Below are positions 35,438 through 47,260 of a stretch of DNA of 64,000 nucleotides, piece after piece. The DNA is taken from contig JAGFNQ010000210.1 in NCBI GenBank assembly GCA_024364735.1, positions 248,001 to 312,000 on the forward strand. Reading direction: 5' to 3'. This DNA comes from Boesenbergia rotunda. Lineage: Eukaryota; Streptophyta; Magnoliopsida; Zingiberales; Zingiberaceae. How positions within the stretch are numbered: position 1 is the stretch's first letter; the number at the start of each line of letters is the position of its first letter. Position numbers and translations under genes: made by a program. The notes under the pieces are model-generated. The model was not told the origin of the DNA. It searched no databases and saw nothing but the letters and a program-made list of their open reading frames with translations.

Positions 35438-36784
35438 TTAACATTTAGAATTACTATATTGTTCCCATATATGATCAATTAACGCATTTCAAAGGGCAAT
35501 ATGAGCTTCTTTGTCTTTGATTCGTCTGTATCGAGCTAAAAAATCTTCAAACCGAGTACGATCATCTACCGCTGGCTCAACATCTGGAGTTGGCACCTCG
35601 AAGTGTTTCACGATTGGTGCATTTAAATCACGTTCATCTTCAATTATCATATTATGCATAATAATACATGATGTCATTATATCATGTAAAATATTTTTCT
35701 ACCAAAAACGTGAAGGTCCTGCAATAATTGCAAAGCGTGATTGGAGCACGCCAAATGCTCGCTCAACATCCTTTCTACATGCTTCTTGCTTCATTGCAAA
35801 TAATTTATTCTTTCTACCTCGTGGATCATGAATCGTTTGAACCAGTGTCGACCATTTTGGATATATACCATCAGCTAAATAGTAACTCATATTATACTCT
35901 TTTCCTTGAATGACATAACGAGCAGGAATAGTAATACCTTCAGCGAGATTAGCAAAAAGATGAGAAGACTCAAGTACGTTAATATCATTGTTCGATCCGG
36001 GAAATCCAAAATAAGCATGCCAAATCCACAGATCATAATCCGCTACAGCTTCCAGAATAATTGTTGGCTTTCCACTACGACCAGAATATTGTCCTGCCCA
36101 TGCTGTTGGACAATTTTTCCACCTCCAATTCATACAATCTAAGCTACCTAACATACCTGGAAAACCACGTAGCTCACCAATGTGGAGTAGCCTAGCAACA
36201 TCCTGAGCATTTGGTGATCATAAGTATTGGCCTCCAAAAACTTCAACAACAGCACGACAAAATCGTTTCACACTTTCAACGGCAGTCGATTCTCCTATTT
36301 TAATGTACTCATCAGTAGCATCTGCTGGTAGACCATACGCCAATATTCGAAATGCAGCTGTTACTTTTTGTAAGCCGGATAAACCAAGTCTTCCAATCCC
36401 ATCCCTTCTCTGTATAAAATAATTGCCATGACTACTAACAGCATCATAGATACGCATAAATAAATTTCGTCCCATTCGGAACCTTCTTCGAAACATTGCA
36501 TCATTATACAATGCATTTTCGGCGAAATAATCATTGAATAAATTACGATCAGCAGCTTCACGATTACGATTGATCACGTTGTGACCAGGAATTGAGCCTC
36601 GATGTATTCTTTGATTGTTTTCTTCATTGAGATAATTCAAGATAATTTGATTATTGGTAGAAATCACCTGAGAGATCAGTTGTTGCCTTACGCCAAACTG
36701 CCTTGCACCAAACACCTCTGCATAGTTATCATCATCAGAGCTTGAAGATGATAAATTTGATGAACCTTCATTGTTGTTATCCAT
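35438..36784 (-). pseudogene. Harbinger B transposase with three nonsense codons
   Basis: Full-length in one frame, 449 codons from ATG at 36784 to TAA at 35438, with no frameshift. DDE nuclease of the HARBI1/PIF type. Visible parts: acidic Ser-rich N terminus, a helix-turn-helix-like middle (LSGLQKVTAAFRILAYGLP), first Asp in LGSLDCMNWRWKNCP, second Asp in GFPGSNNDINVLE, Glu in RKDVERAFGVLQSRF. Three in-frame stops: TGA at 36220-36218 (element A has CGA), TAG at 35701-35699 (A has CAG), TGA at 35491-35489 (A has CGA). Each is one C-to-T change on the coding strand. Inactive as it stands. Confidence 0.9.
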
Positions 36785-36869
36785 TTTGGGAGATAACTGA
36801 ATGAATGAGGTATAAGTCGCTTATGGGGTATTTATAATGTAAGTTATATCTACACTTTTCTTAATTTTT

Positions 36870-37650
36870 CACATATGACGTGACCTAACAATGAACACAT
36901 TGGGACAAAAATTGCACAGATGACATTACACAACAATGACAACATCGAGACAAGTTGAGCAGGCGACGTGACCTGGCATTGAACACAATTTTTTGTGTGC
37001 AGATGACATGACACAACAATGAAGACATTTGGACAAAATTGCACAGATGACATGACACAACAATGACAACATCGAGACAAGTTGAGCAGGCGGCGTGACC
37101 TGGCATTGAACACAATTTTTTGTGTGCAGATGACATGACACAACAATGAAGACATTTGGACAAAATTGCACAGATGACATGACACAACAATGACAACATC
37201 GAGACAAGTTGAGCAGGCGACGTGACCTGGCATTGAACATAATTTTTTGTGTGCAGATGACATGACACAACAATGAAGACATTTGGACAAAATTGCACAG
37301 ATGACATGACACAACAATGACAACATTGAGACAAGTTGAGCAGGCGACGTGACCTGGCATTGAACACAATTTTTTGTGTGCAGATGACATGACACAACAA
37401 TGAAGACATTTGGACAAAATTGCACAGATGACATGACACAACAATGACAACATTGAGACAAGTTGAGCAGGCGACGTGACCTGGCATTGAACACAATTTT
37501 TTGTGTGCAGATGACATGACACAACAATGAAGACATTTGGACAAAATTGCACAGATGACATGACACAACAATGACAACATCGAGACAAGTTGAGCAGGCG
37601 ACGTGACCTGGCATTGAACACACATATTTTTATGTGCAGATGACATGACC
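36870..37650 (-). repeat. Tandem array of 127-bp units in Harbinger B
   Basis: About six units with an exact 127-bp period; tgtgtgc recurs at 36994, 37121, 37248 and 37375. Each unit has two half-repeats around gcacagatgacatgacacaa. Homologous to the array in element A. Three overlapping long minus-strand frames (231-257 codons) cross it in all frames because 127 is not a multiple of three; they are not genes. Confidence 0.92.
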
Positions 37651-37758
37651 TAACAATTTTATATTCCCATTTTCCCCTATATAATGGCTTATCAGATGTT
37701 GGTATAACACATCTTATGCCAACAATTTTTTTGAGAGTATCATCTTCTTTGGATCAAA

Positions 37759-38869
37759 ATGAGTTCAACCCCCACCTCCCGATAATCTTCATACTCAATT
37801 GAAGAAGATAAACACTTATGTCATGTTTACCTTCATATTTCACAAAATCCAATCATAGGAATCAACCAGTCGAAGGATCAATTCTGGGCTAGAATTGAGA
37901 AAGAGTATCATGCAGATCCGGATTTTGTGCATTGTTACCGACCACAAAGATCTTTGCAAAAAAGAATGCATCTTATGCTTAGTGCAGTATCCAAAATGAA
38001 AGGTTGCATACGGCAAATCGAACACTTGAATCCAAGTGGAGCGTCTGAACAAGATATTGTAAGTTGTTATGCTCATATTTATTTTAGACTATCTAAATTT
38101 TATAATCAAAGTCTATGTTAGTTAATAACATTAACTTCATAACTAATGTCTAATTGTTTTCTTGCAGTTAACTCGTGCCAAAGTATTGTTAGCACAAGAC
38201 CCTAAATATACAAAGGGTTTCAAATTTGATCATGTCTGGAATATTATAAAAGATATTAAAAAATTTGGTACTGACGATATGAATACTGCAGCCGTTAAAT
38301 CGCGACGACAAATTCCAAATACTGGTTCATCTGAACAACAATTGTCCGAGGAAGAATTTCGTACTCCGTCTCCTTTTGTGGCTACTTTTGATCTGAATAT
38401 CACTGATTCAGATAACGGTGGTAATTCTAGTAAACGACCTCCTGGGGTGAAGAAAGCAAAAATGAAGAAGAAAAATGATGAACAAATTGCAAAGGTAATT
38501 CATATTAATGCTCAACTTGTTGAGGCAATGAATGCCAGTACTGCTGCTACTACAAAAATGACAGATGCTATGATCTACAAGGAAGAAACGAAAATTTTAT
38601 TTAAAAATTTGAACTCGATCTCTGACCCAATGATGCGTGATTATTTCCGCAATGAACAAATTAGAATTATGCAAAAAAGAACACAAGTCCAGGGATCTCG
38701 TCCCGTTCAAAATCAAGGAGAAGGATCTCAATCATCTCCAATACAGCCACAAGGATCACAATTCAATCAATATCAAGGTGAAGATCAAGAATCTCAAAAT
38801 CGTGCGCATTTTTACAGCCAATATCATAATTATTTGAGTGGAACGGGGAGTGATTTTCCGGAATATTAG
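37759..38869 (+). pseudogene. Harbinger B ORF1 (Myb/SANT-like), one nonsense codon
   Basis: Two exons, 37759-38058 and 38168-38869, with a GTAAGT donor and a cttgcag acceptor. ORF1 of PIF/Harbinger is a DNA-binding partner of the transposase. Exon 1 holds the SANT/trihelix-like segment (QFWARIEKEYHADPDF, RSLQKRMHLMLSAVSKMKGC). Exon 2 has the NAM-associated-type C-terminal region (ALVLLAQDPKY-like KVLLAQDPKYTKGFKFDHVW), a Lys-rich stretch (KKAKMKKK) and a Gln-rich tail. Codon 9 is TAA (37783-37785) where element A has CAA, again a C-to-T change. The rest is open to the stop at 38869. Confidence 0.85.
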
Positions 38870-39611
38870 TATTGTAATATTATTGAAGTTATTTTAAGTT
38901 TCTGTGTTTTATTTGTAGTTATTTGTTAGTATGGTTTTTAAGTTTGGTTTAAATATCTTAGTATGGTTTTTATGTATCTATGAATGTTTTTAAGTGTATG
39001 TGTGTTGTATTACCTATGTATTTAAGTGATTATTAGTAATATTTTGATTTTGTGTCAAGTGTCATTTTTATTTTGTATGTCAACATAATAGATGATGTAT
39101 TTATAATTATGCATATCAAATTTTTAATTATTTTATTATATTTTTTTTTAAATTAGTAATATAATTTATAAATTTAATTGTAATTAAAATATGCTTATAA
39201 ATAAACTATGTTTAATAAAATTAAAATATGTTATTATATTTTTTTAATTTATATTTATAATAAATAATTAATATTATTAAATATTTATGGAAAAAATATT
39301 TATTATAAATTAATTTTTATTAATGATATTTATTAGTAATATAATATGTGTTAATACAAATTCTATTTATTATTATATAGTATGATATTTATTATATTAT
39401 TTATTATGTTAATAAAATATTAATATCACCAAATTTGGTGTTGCTACAGTGCAACACCAAATTTGGTGATGTACTGTAGCAACACCAAATTTGGTGTTGC
39501 TTTTTGGTGATCGGTTGGAGAGTTTTGGTGTCAAAATCACACCATTTTTAGTGAAATGGTGCTCGGTTGGAGTTGCCCTTAAGCCTTTGGTATATATATA
39601 TACCACCGCGC

Positions 39612-39801
39612 TGTAAAAGAAATCATCTTCGAAAGTGCTCCACCTAGTCTTAATTTTTCTCATTTTTTCCGGCCACTAACTTGAATATCAGAGTGCACGC
39701 GCTAGAGACCTTCCCCTAGCCTGCCTCTAACATTCCCTTGTGATTGGTTATGCAGTTCAAGAGGTTGCCGATCAATCATTGGTCAATCGTTGGTCAACAT
39801 C
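39612..39801 (-). repeat. Inverted repeat flanking Harbinger B, right copy
   Basis: Reverse-complement partner of 34562-34750, about 75-80% similar by eye. It lies just outside the Harbinger B target site and just before the one-armed satellite element. Confidence 0.75.
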
Positions 39802-39824
39802 ATGTTAGAGGAAATACTCTTTTT

Positions 39825-42790
39825 CGGAGAATTAACAAAAATTAAATTGAAATTAGTGAGTTTTGGTCAAAACCCACTAATGGACCTCCCATATCTGGAT
39901 TTCTGAAAACTCCATATGAATTGAGAGGGTAGAGGTAGGAGATGATGTTTTAGGTGTCCAAACATATATATATTAGATATCACCAATTAAATAGGAGTAG
40001 TTTAGAAATATCAGTGAGTTTTGACCAAAACTCACTGATGGACCTCCCATATCTGGATTTCTGAAAACTCCATATGAATAGAGAGGGTAGAGGTAGGAGA
40101 TGATGTTTTAGGTGTCCAAACATATATATATTAGATATCACCAATGAAATAGAAGTAGTTTAGAAATATCAGTGAGTTTTGACCAAAATTCACTAATGGA
40201 CCTCCCATATCTGGATTTCTGAAAACTCCATATGAATAGAGAAATTAGAGGTAGGAGATGATGTTTTAGGTGTCCAAACATCTATATATTAGATATCACC
40301 AATGAAATAGGAGTAGTTTAGAAATATCAGTGAGTTTTGACCAAAACTCACTAATGGACCTCCCATATCTGGATTTATGAAAACTCTATATGAATAGAAA
40401 GGGTAGAGGTAGGAGATGATATTTTAGGTGTCCAAACATCTATATATTAGATATCACCAATGAAATAGGAGTAGTTTAGAAATATCAATGAGTTTTGACC
40501 AAAACTCACTGATGGACCTCCCATATCTGGATTTCTGAAAACTCCATATGAATAGAGAGGGTAGAGGTATGAGATGATGTTTTAAGTGCCCAAACATCTA
40601 TATATTTGATATCACCAATGAAATAGGAGTAGTTTAGAAATATCAGTGAGTTTTGACCAAAACTCACTGATGGACCTCCCATATCTGGATTTCTGAAAAC
40701 TCCATATGAATAGAGAGGGTAGAGGTAGGAGATGATGTTTTAGGTATCCAAACATCTATATATTAGATATCACCAATGAAATAGGAGTAGTTTAGAAATA
40801 TCAGTGAGTTTTGACCAAAACTCACTAATGGACCTCCCATATCTGGATTTATGAAAACTCCATATGAATAGAAAGGGTAGAGGTAGGAGATGATATTTTA
40901 GGTGTCCAAACATCTATATATTAGATATCACCAATGAAATAGGAGTAGTTTAGAAATATCAATGAGTTTTGACCAAAACTCACTGATGGACCTCCCATAT
41001 CTGGATTTCTGAAAACTCCATATGAATAGAGAGGGTAGAGGTAGGAGATGATGTTTTAGGTGCCCAAACATCTATATATTTGATATCACCAATGAAATAG
41101 GAGTAGTTTAGAAATATCAGTGAGTTTTGACCAAAACTCACTGATGGACCTCCCATATCTGGATTTCTGAAAACTCCATATGAATAGAGAGGGTAGAGGT
41201 AGGAGATGATGTTTTAGGTATCCAAACATATATATATTAGATATCACCAATGAAATAGGAGTAGTTTAGAAATATCAGTGAGTTTTGACCAAAACTCACT
41301 GATTGACCTCCCATATCTGGATTTCTGAACACTCCATATGAATAGAGATGTTAGAGGTAGGAGATGATGTTTTAGGTGTCCAAGCATTTATATATTAGAT
41401 ATCACCAATGAAATAGGAGTAATTTAAAAATATCAATGAGTTTTGACCAAAACTTACTGATGGACCTCCCATATCTGAATTTATGAAAACTCCATATGAA
41501 TAGAGAAAGTAGAGGTAGGAGATGATGTTTTAGGTGTCCAAACATCTATATATTTGATATCACCAATGAAATAGGAGTAGTTTAGAAATATCAGTGAGTT
41601 TTGACCAAAACTCACTAATGGACCTCTCATATCTGGATTTCTGAAAACGCCATATGAATAGAGAGGGTAGAGGTGGGAGATGACGTTTTAGGTGTCCAAA
41701 CATATATATATTAGATATCACCAATGAAATAGGAGTAGTTTAGAAATATCAGTGAGTTTTGACCAAAACTCATTGATAGACTTCTCATATATGGATTTCT
41801 GAAAACTCCATATGAATAGAGATATTAAAGGTAGGAGATGATGTTTTAGGTGTCCAAACATCTATATATTAGATATCACCAATGAAATATGAGTAGTTTA
41901 GAAATATCAGTGAGTTTTGACCAAAACTCACTGATGGACCTCCCATATCTGGATTTCTGAAAACTCTATATGAATAGAGAGGTTAGAGGTAGGAGATGAT
42001 GTTTTAGGTGTCCAAACATCTATATATTTGATATCACTAATCAAATAGGAGTAGTTTAGAAATATCAGAGGTTTTGACCAAAATCCACTGATGGACATCA
42101 CATCTATGTTCAGGCCCTCCTAGCGTGACTTCAGGCCCTGCGTTTTAATCTGAAATTAAGTGTTTTGATAGATTTTTTTATATATTAATATATTTTTAAA
42201 ATAGAAAAAAAATTTTGAGTCCACGTCGGACCTGAATCGAAAGATTTCAGGCCCAGCGTGGGCCTGAAATCTATTGATTTCAAGCCCAGCGTGGGCCTGA
42301 AATCAATAGATTTCAGGCACACGTATTTTTTTTTATTTTTTTTAAATTTTTTTACGTTTTTTTTATTTTTGTAACATTTTTTTACGTTTTTTTTATTATC
42401 TACAAACATTTTTTTGAATTTTTTTATATATTAATATATTTATTAAATATTATTTAATATATTAATTTTTATTAATTAAATATAAAAATTATTTATTTAT
42501 ATTTTTAAATCAGATTGGATGAGCTATTTTTAACTGAAATATTTTTTTAATTTTTACCTTACGTTTTAAGCGCTGATTTCATAATATATTATTTTAAAAT
42601 AAAAGTCTGAAAAAGCACGTGTAGACATCTCGAAATTTGTTACTGAGAGAAAGGAAGAAAAAGACAACAATTAGAGAGAGGGGTATAAGAGGAAGTTCAC
42701 ATAAAGGCCTGCGTCTTTTGATAAAATAGAAATCATGGTACGCCCTTTGGCAATTTCTAATTTTTAGATACGTCTTTTGGTAAATTATCG
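39825..42790. mobile_element. One-armed relative of the foldback satellite element
   Basis: The right part (42100-42790) matches the arm of the 10872-16041 element: cttcaggccctgcgtttt.., tttcaggcccagcgtgggcc, aagtctgaaaaa, atctcgaaatttgttactga, and the end ggtaaattatcg. To its left is a 158-bp satellite array. The left arm is absent; the left edge cggagaattaacaaaaatta resembles only the outermost 20 bp of the terminal repeat. Possible degenerate 9-bp duplication: actcttttt before 39825 and nine T after 42790. Non-coding. Confidence 0.7.
39858..42095 (+). repeat. 158-bp satellite array, second subfamily
   Basis: About 14 units; aatgaaat recurs at 40143, 40301 and 40459, a period of exactly 158. 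The unit is alignable along its whole length with the 11.8-15.1 kb satellite but clearly diverged. The palindrome is kept as tcagtgagttttg/caaaactcactga with a different central dinucleotide. Confidence 0.9.
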
Positions 42791-43149
42791 TTTTTTTTTA
42801 AGAGGTGCTTTAGCTAGTAAGCAGTTGCCACATCTTTTAACAAATTATGTGCCAAAGCCATGTGAATATAATCGTCATAGCGATGACGTCCCTACCTTGT
42901 ATGGGTTCTATATATCATCGATTGAACCTCCACGGGCTAGATCGGATGATAGGGCGCCGGGTCGATTTGGTCAAGGTCACAGATTCGAGGGTTGTTAGTT
43001 GTGTACGAGGATAAAATCCTAGTCTGTTAACATTAATTCTCTCGACCCCAGGTGCCTCTCCACATCAATGATAACCGTGATTTGTCTCCCTCTGGAAACC
43101 TATGGGGCCGAGAGCAGGAGGCCGCTAAGGTAACGATTCCACCTTTTTT

Positions 43150-43290
43150 TGGTATATATCATCGATTGGGCTTCTGAACTGTGCATTTTCTAATTTACTC
43201 TAACGGCCGATGAGAATTTTCTATGAAATCGAATTGATCGTCCAAAATTCGACATTACCTAATCTTGTTAATCATTTTTTATACATCATC
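43150..43290 (+). repeat. Diverged partial SINE copy
   Basis: Matches the 3' half of the SINE at 27837-28082: gggcttctg, gaattttc, ccaaaattcgacattaccta, ttgttaatcattttt. The 5' part is not clearly present. The same 3' sequence also recurs loosely at 42880-43000. Confidence 0.5.
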
Positions 43291-45311
43291 GGATCAATTT
43301 GAGAGCGAAGGATGTACGTGTCTCTTTATCCATGTAGGAGCATTCTTATTTTATTTTCAAAAATAATTTTCAATCACTTCTATATTTTTATCTCCTATTA
43401 CAAAAGCATTCCTTTTATTGTCATTCCTATAGTCTATAGAAGCAATTTTATTAATAGTTGATAAAAATTTAAAAACTACGTACTCCAATTATTCTTAACA
43501 TATACGGTTTGAAATCAATCTTAGGCGTAAGAATAATTTTAAATAGCTTCTATATGCATGAATATAAAAGCGATTTTGAAACATCTAAATATCAATATAA
43601 TCATATAGGAGCACTTCAAAATGCTCTAGAACTCATTTGTTGTAAGAACATTTTCCGACTATTCCTACCGATAGACTCGCCCTAGGCCGAGTTTGAATTG
43701 AGCCTTACTCCGGGCTGAGTCCGAACTGAACTTGACCTCGTGCTTGTAAGTGGGTCGAGTACCCGTTGACCCTATTCCAGTCCAAATTAATCCTAAATTT
43801 GTGCCTTTGAAATTTTTTCTCTTCATCTATTCAACTCTAAACCTAAATTTCACACAAAAATTTTTACTCTTGAAAAAAAGATTAGTTTAAAAAAAAATCA
43901 AGTTTAACACTATTACGGTCAAGCAAATAGCAAGTTTATTCATTTGGGATTTTGGATGAAAATAAATTAGGTTTTTGACATTTTATTTTTTTTAGTAAGA
44001 AAGCAAAACAACAAAAGAGAAAAAAATAAAAAAATAAAATAAACCAAATCGATTTTCTAGGGTTTCCCAGTTTGTCCAGTTCATTGGTTCTCGGCCGGTT
44101 CGGAACGGCTCGCACCCGATCCTTGAGCAATCGAATTTCAGAGTTAACTCGGACTGAAAATCTAATCGGTTCCCGATTCAATTGATTCGACCGGCTGGTC
44201 TAATCCGATTTTCAAAACGCTAGTTGTAAGGTGGTTTCATTAAAAGTTCGATTTATATAGGGAATATTAAGGAAGTAAACCTCCTTAACAAGAAATGTTC
44301 CACAATTAATTGAGATTTGAAGTCATCGACATCATTTCGATTGAGCAACCGATTGAACTGATTTACTAAAAATCGTATAAATCAAATATTTTTTTAACTA
44401 ACGGATCGAACTTTTCAATAAAAAATTAACAAACATAATCAATAAAATATCAATTAATTCAATATCAAAATAATCAAACTTTTCAATAATAATACTTTTT
44501 TATCCGATTTTAAAGGTCAAAAGTAAAGACTTGAACTTCTCCTTTTAAGAATTTAAGCTCCGACATATCACTGTATTAAAAGTTTTAAAATCGAACTAAA
44601 ATAACTGATTTTTTAAATAAAAATGAATTTTAAAAATAACTAAATCCAACTTTTAAATTTGATGGATTAATTGAATCAATTAATTTGATTTAATTGTATG
44701 TTTGCTCACCCCCTCCAACATATAAGCATCTAAGCTGATAATTACATTTCATGCAATGAAGAACATATAATAAATTAATTTCAATTTTTTCCCCTTAAAA
44801 AAATAACAAAAAGGCGTAAACTCTATCGCCATGAAATCGTTTGGGAATAATTCTATTGCAATTGGCGTCTCAATTAACAAAACTTCGCTGCTACCAATTG
44901 GGCCGTAGAGCGCTTCACTCTTGGGTTAATTTGTTGGGCTTTTATCCAATTTACATTGTTTCTCAACCGTTTCAAAAACCAAATTTAGCGCGTTCCAACT
45001 GGTGTTTGCTTTTCAACAATTGATGGATCAAGTTAACACGACATTGGATTGAATCAAGCCGCACTTGGCAGAGCCAACATGGTAAGCTATAAAACCAAAC
45101 CAGGTTGACTAACAAGTGACGAGATCAACATGGCACAAAGTCGAATTGGTTGGCTCCAACCCTTGTTCCGATTGTTGTAATATTTAAAATATAAAATTAG
45201 TTGGAAGTTGTAACAATCGATCGAGGCGTGATTAAGATTTATAAACCGCAAGCATTCTTCGGTCAAATCCGTAAAACGAAATCTGTCTCGCTTGTGCCAC
45301 ACGTTTTTCTT
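43291..45311. other. AT-rich spacer before GT34, no gene seen
   Basis: Scattered short frames only. Bases 43.7-44.2 kb contain ccgagtttgaattgagc / tcggccggttcgg words typical of decayed plant repeats. Confidence 0.35.
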
Positions 45312-46700
45312 TTAGTACACGGCGGGGTAATCGAACGGCAGCGGCACGACGTCGGCGCTGAGGAGGTCGGCGTGTCGGAAGCCGTAGTCGCGGAGCACCT
45401 GGTTGTCGGCGAAATGCAGCGCGCGCTGCATCCCTTCCAAGCAGCTCTCCGCGGTGTACATCTCGTTGTGGTCCCCGCTGCAGGGCTGGCAGCCTGTGAA
45501 GTGAGTGATCAGCGGGCGCCGCGGCTTCTCCGCCCCCATGCGCTCCTCCCGCATCCGCCCGTACGCCCTGCTCGTCGCCTCCGCGTGCCTCCGCCGCAGC
45601 TCTTCCTCCCGCTGCTCCACGTCGGTGTAAGCCCGGTCGAACTCCTCCAGCCGCCCCACCGTCCCCAGCCAGTAGCTCTCGAAGTCGAACTCGCTCTCCA
45701 GGTAGATCTTGTCGCCCCACCGTTCCTTCTGCTTCATGAGGATGTACACGAGCACCGACTGGTCATCCGCCTCGCTGTACAGCTGATTGATCCGGCCAAA
45801 TTTTATTTTCTTTTTTTAATTTCCATTAATCCGTAAATTTAGTTTGATTTCGGAAATTACGATCGTTACCTTGTCCTTCAGCTCGTCCTTGAGGATCTTC
45901 CCCCAGCGAGCGTGGTCAGGGGAGGTGGGCCCCATGGAGGCCCACTCTGTCATGAAGTCGAGCGACCACTGGCAGTTGCGGATGAGGAAGACGCCGGCGT
46001 TGAGGCTGACCCAGCTCCGCTCCTCGTAGATCAGGTGGGCCCAGCCGTGGACGACCATGTTGTGGGAGCTATAGCGACTCATGGGCAGCTCGAAGTCCAT
46101 GTCCGTGAAGGCGGCGTCGGAGTCGACCCACCACACCCACTCCGCCTCGGGGTGGGCCAGCATGGCCGCCCGGATCACCGGTATCTTGGCCCAGTAGGAG
46201 CCCATTTTGGGGTGGAGCAGCGCCGTGTTATAGAGCAGCTCGATGCCGTGGCGGCGGCAGTAATCGGCCTTGTTCTTGAACAGCCGCAGCAGGAGGTGGT
46301 CCCCCACCGGGTTGCGGCACGGGCCCGCCTGGGATCCGCTCACCATCAAGATCCGCTCGCGGCCGACGGCGACGTGCGGGTTGAGGCGGCGCCACTCCCG
46401 CCTCTTCGCGTCCCAGTCGTCGACCGGGCGGCCGATCTGGTAGGAGAGAGACGGGTCGTCGTAGAAGGTAGCGTCCGGAAGGCGACCGCGGTGGCGCGAG
46501 GGGACTCGAGAACGTTGTTCATAGATGGAGGAGGAGAAGTTGGCCGAGAAAGAGGAGTAGATGCCGTAGAAAACAACGAGGAGGATGGCGGCAGCGGCGA
46601 AGACGATGAGGACGTGAGAGATGCAGGAGGAGGAGGAGGAGGACGACGACTTGGAGGGGCGGCGAGCCATCGGAATGGAAGCGGTAGCAAAATCACCCAT
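45312..46700 (-). CDS. GT34 glycosyltransferase, galactomannan galactosyltransferase-like
   Basis: Type II Golgi membrane glycosyltransferase of family GT34, which adds galactose or xylose side chains to mannan or xyloglucan. Two exons: 46700-45870 and 45782-45312, separated by an 87-bp GT-AG intron, giving 433 residues. Short Ser-rich cytosolic tail, membrane anchor at about residues 29-48, then a stem and the catalytic domain. The metal-binding DxD motif is WWVDSDAAFTD (DSD at 193-195). Other motifs: HNMVVHGW, LNAGVFLIRNCQWSLDF, EADDQSVLVYIL, ITHFTGCQPCSGDHN and FADNQVLRDYGF. The long Arg/Glu helix (RAYTDVEQREEELRRRHAEA) and the ending PLPFDYP point to the galactomannan galactosyltransferase-like branch rather than the xyloglucan xylosyltransferase branch. 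Start at MGDFATAS; an alternative Met lies ten codons in. GC-rich exons, intact. Confidence 0.93.
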
Positions 46701-46803
46701 GGCGGATCGAGCATATACTGAAAAGGCTTTAAGGCGTTCGTGGTGGCACACCAGTGCAGGCACGGTTAAGGAAGGTGTTTTCTACTTGCTCATCGACGCT
46801 TGC

Positions 46804-47043
46804 CTAAATTCCATTACTTGCTCTGTTTGGATAATTAAATTGATTTTCGTGCTCTCTTCGCTTCTTGTGTGACACGCTTGTCCAAACTGGGAATGCATTT
46901 TCCTGAATTGGGCGAATTGCCGTCGAGATGACGATTTTTCCGCCGGAGACGACGAAGGCAGGCGAGTTCTGGAAGCGGACGGCGACGAGGGCGGTTCCAT
47001 GCACGTGAGTCGCCCCAGTAGTATCACGTTCAATTAAAAACAT
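46804..47043 (-). other. GC-rich coding-like fragment, identity unknown
   Basis: About 80 codons open on the minus strand (THVHGTALVAVRFQNSPAFV..) upstream of GT34, with coding-like composition in 46900-47010 only. I do not recognise a family, and no splice-consistent continuation was found. It could be a gene remnant or chance. Confidence 0.25.
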
Positions 47044-47079
47044 GAAAACACTGATCGAGGAGAAGTCGAATATAGTCTT

Positions 47080-47260
47080 GGACTGATTGAAAACGTCGGA
47101 TCAAAATTTGACAAAGTTAGTATGTCCGTCCTTCTTATGATTATAGTATCTGGGCTAGTAATTTCCGTGATTTAACTCTTTCGTGTTGATTATGGGACTA
47201 ATTGACGGAGGCGCTGAGATGAGCGAATTATCTTTTGCCAACGTGGAGAAGTTGAATATG
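47080..47260 (+). repeat. Dispersed repeat, copy related to 95-270
   Basis: Resembles bases 95-270 in the same orientation around gggctagtaa..ccgtgattta and gacggaggcgctgagatg. Nature unknown; possibly the end of an old element. Confidence 0.45.

Larger units (their letters stand above)
35010..39578 (-). mobile_element. PIF/Harbinger DNA transposon B
   Basis: 4569 bp, flanked by TTA at 35007-35009 and 39579-39581. Terminal inverted repeats: left gaccatcttcaacc, right (minus strand) gggcaactccaacc, 10 of 14 matching. The right subterminal region has three palindromes acaccaaatttggtg (39425-39500). Divergent genes: transposase on the minus strand (35438-36784) and ORF1 on the plus strand (37759-38869), with a 127-bp tandem array between them. 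It is the same family as element A (5912-10542), in reverse orientation. Both genes have only nonsense changes, so decay is young. Confidence 0.9.

Noticed and set aside
36850..37646. Three overlapping minus-strand frames of 231-257 codons
   Set aside because: They translate the 127-bp tandem array in all frames; the Cys/His-rich repeats are not a zinc-finger protein.
42185..42409. Lys/Asn-rich frame at 42.2-42.4 kb
   Set aside because: Translation of T-rich spacer and TTTCAGGCCC palindromes in the element arm.
45201..46872. Plus-strand frames of 211 and 269 codons over GT34
   Set aside because: Antisense shadows of GC-rich GT34 exons.
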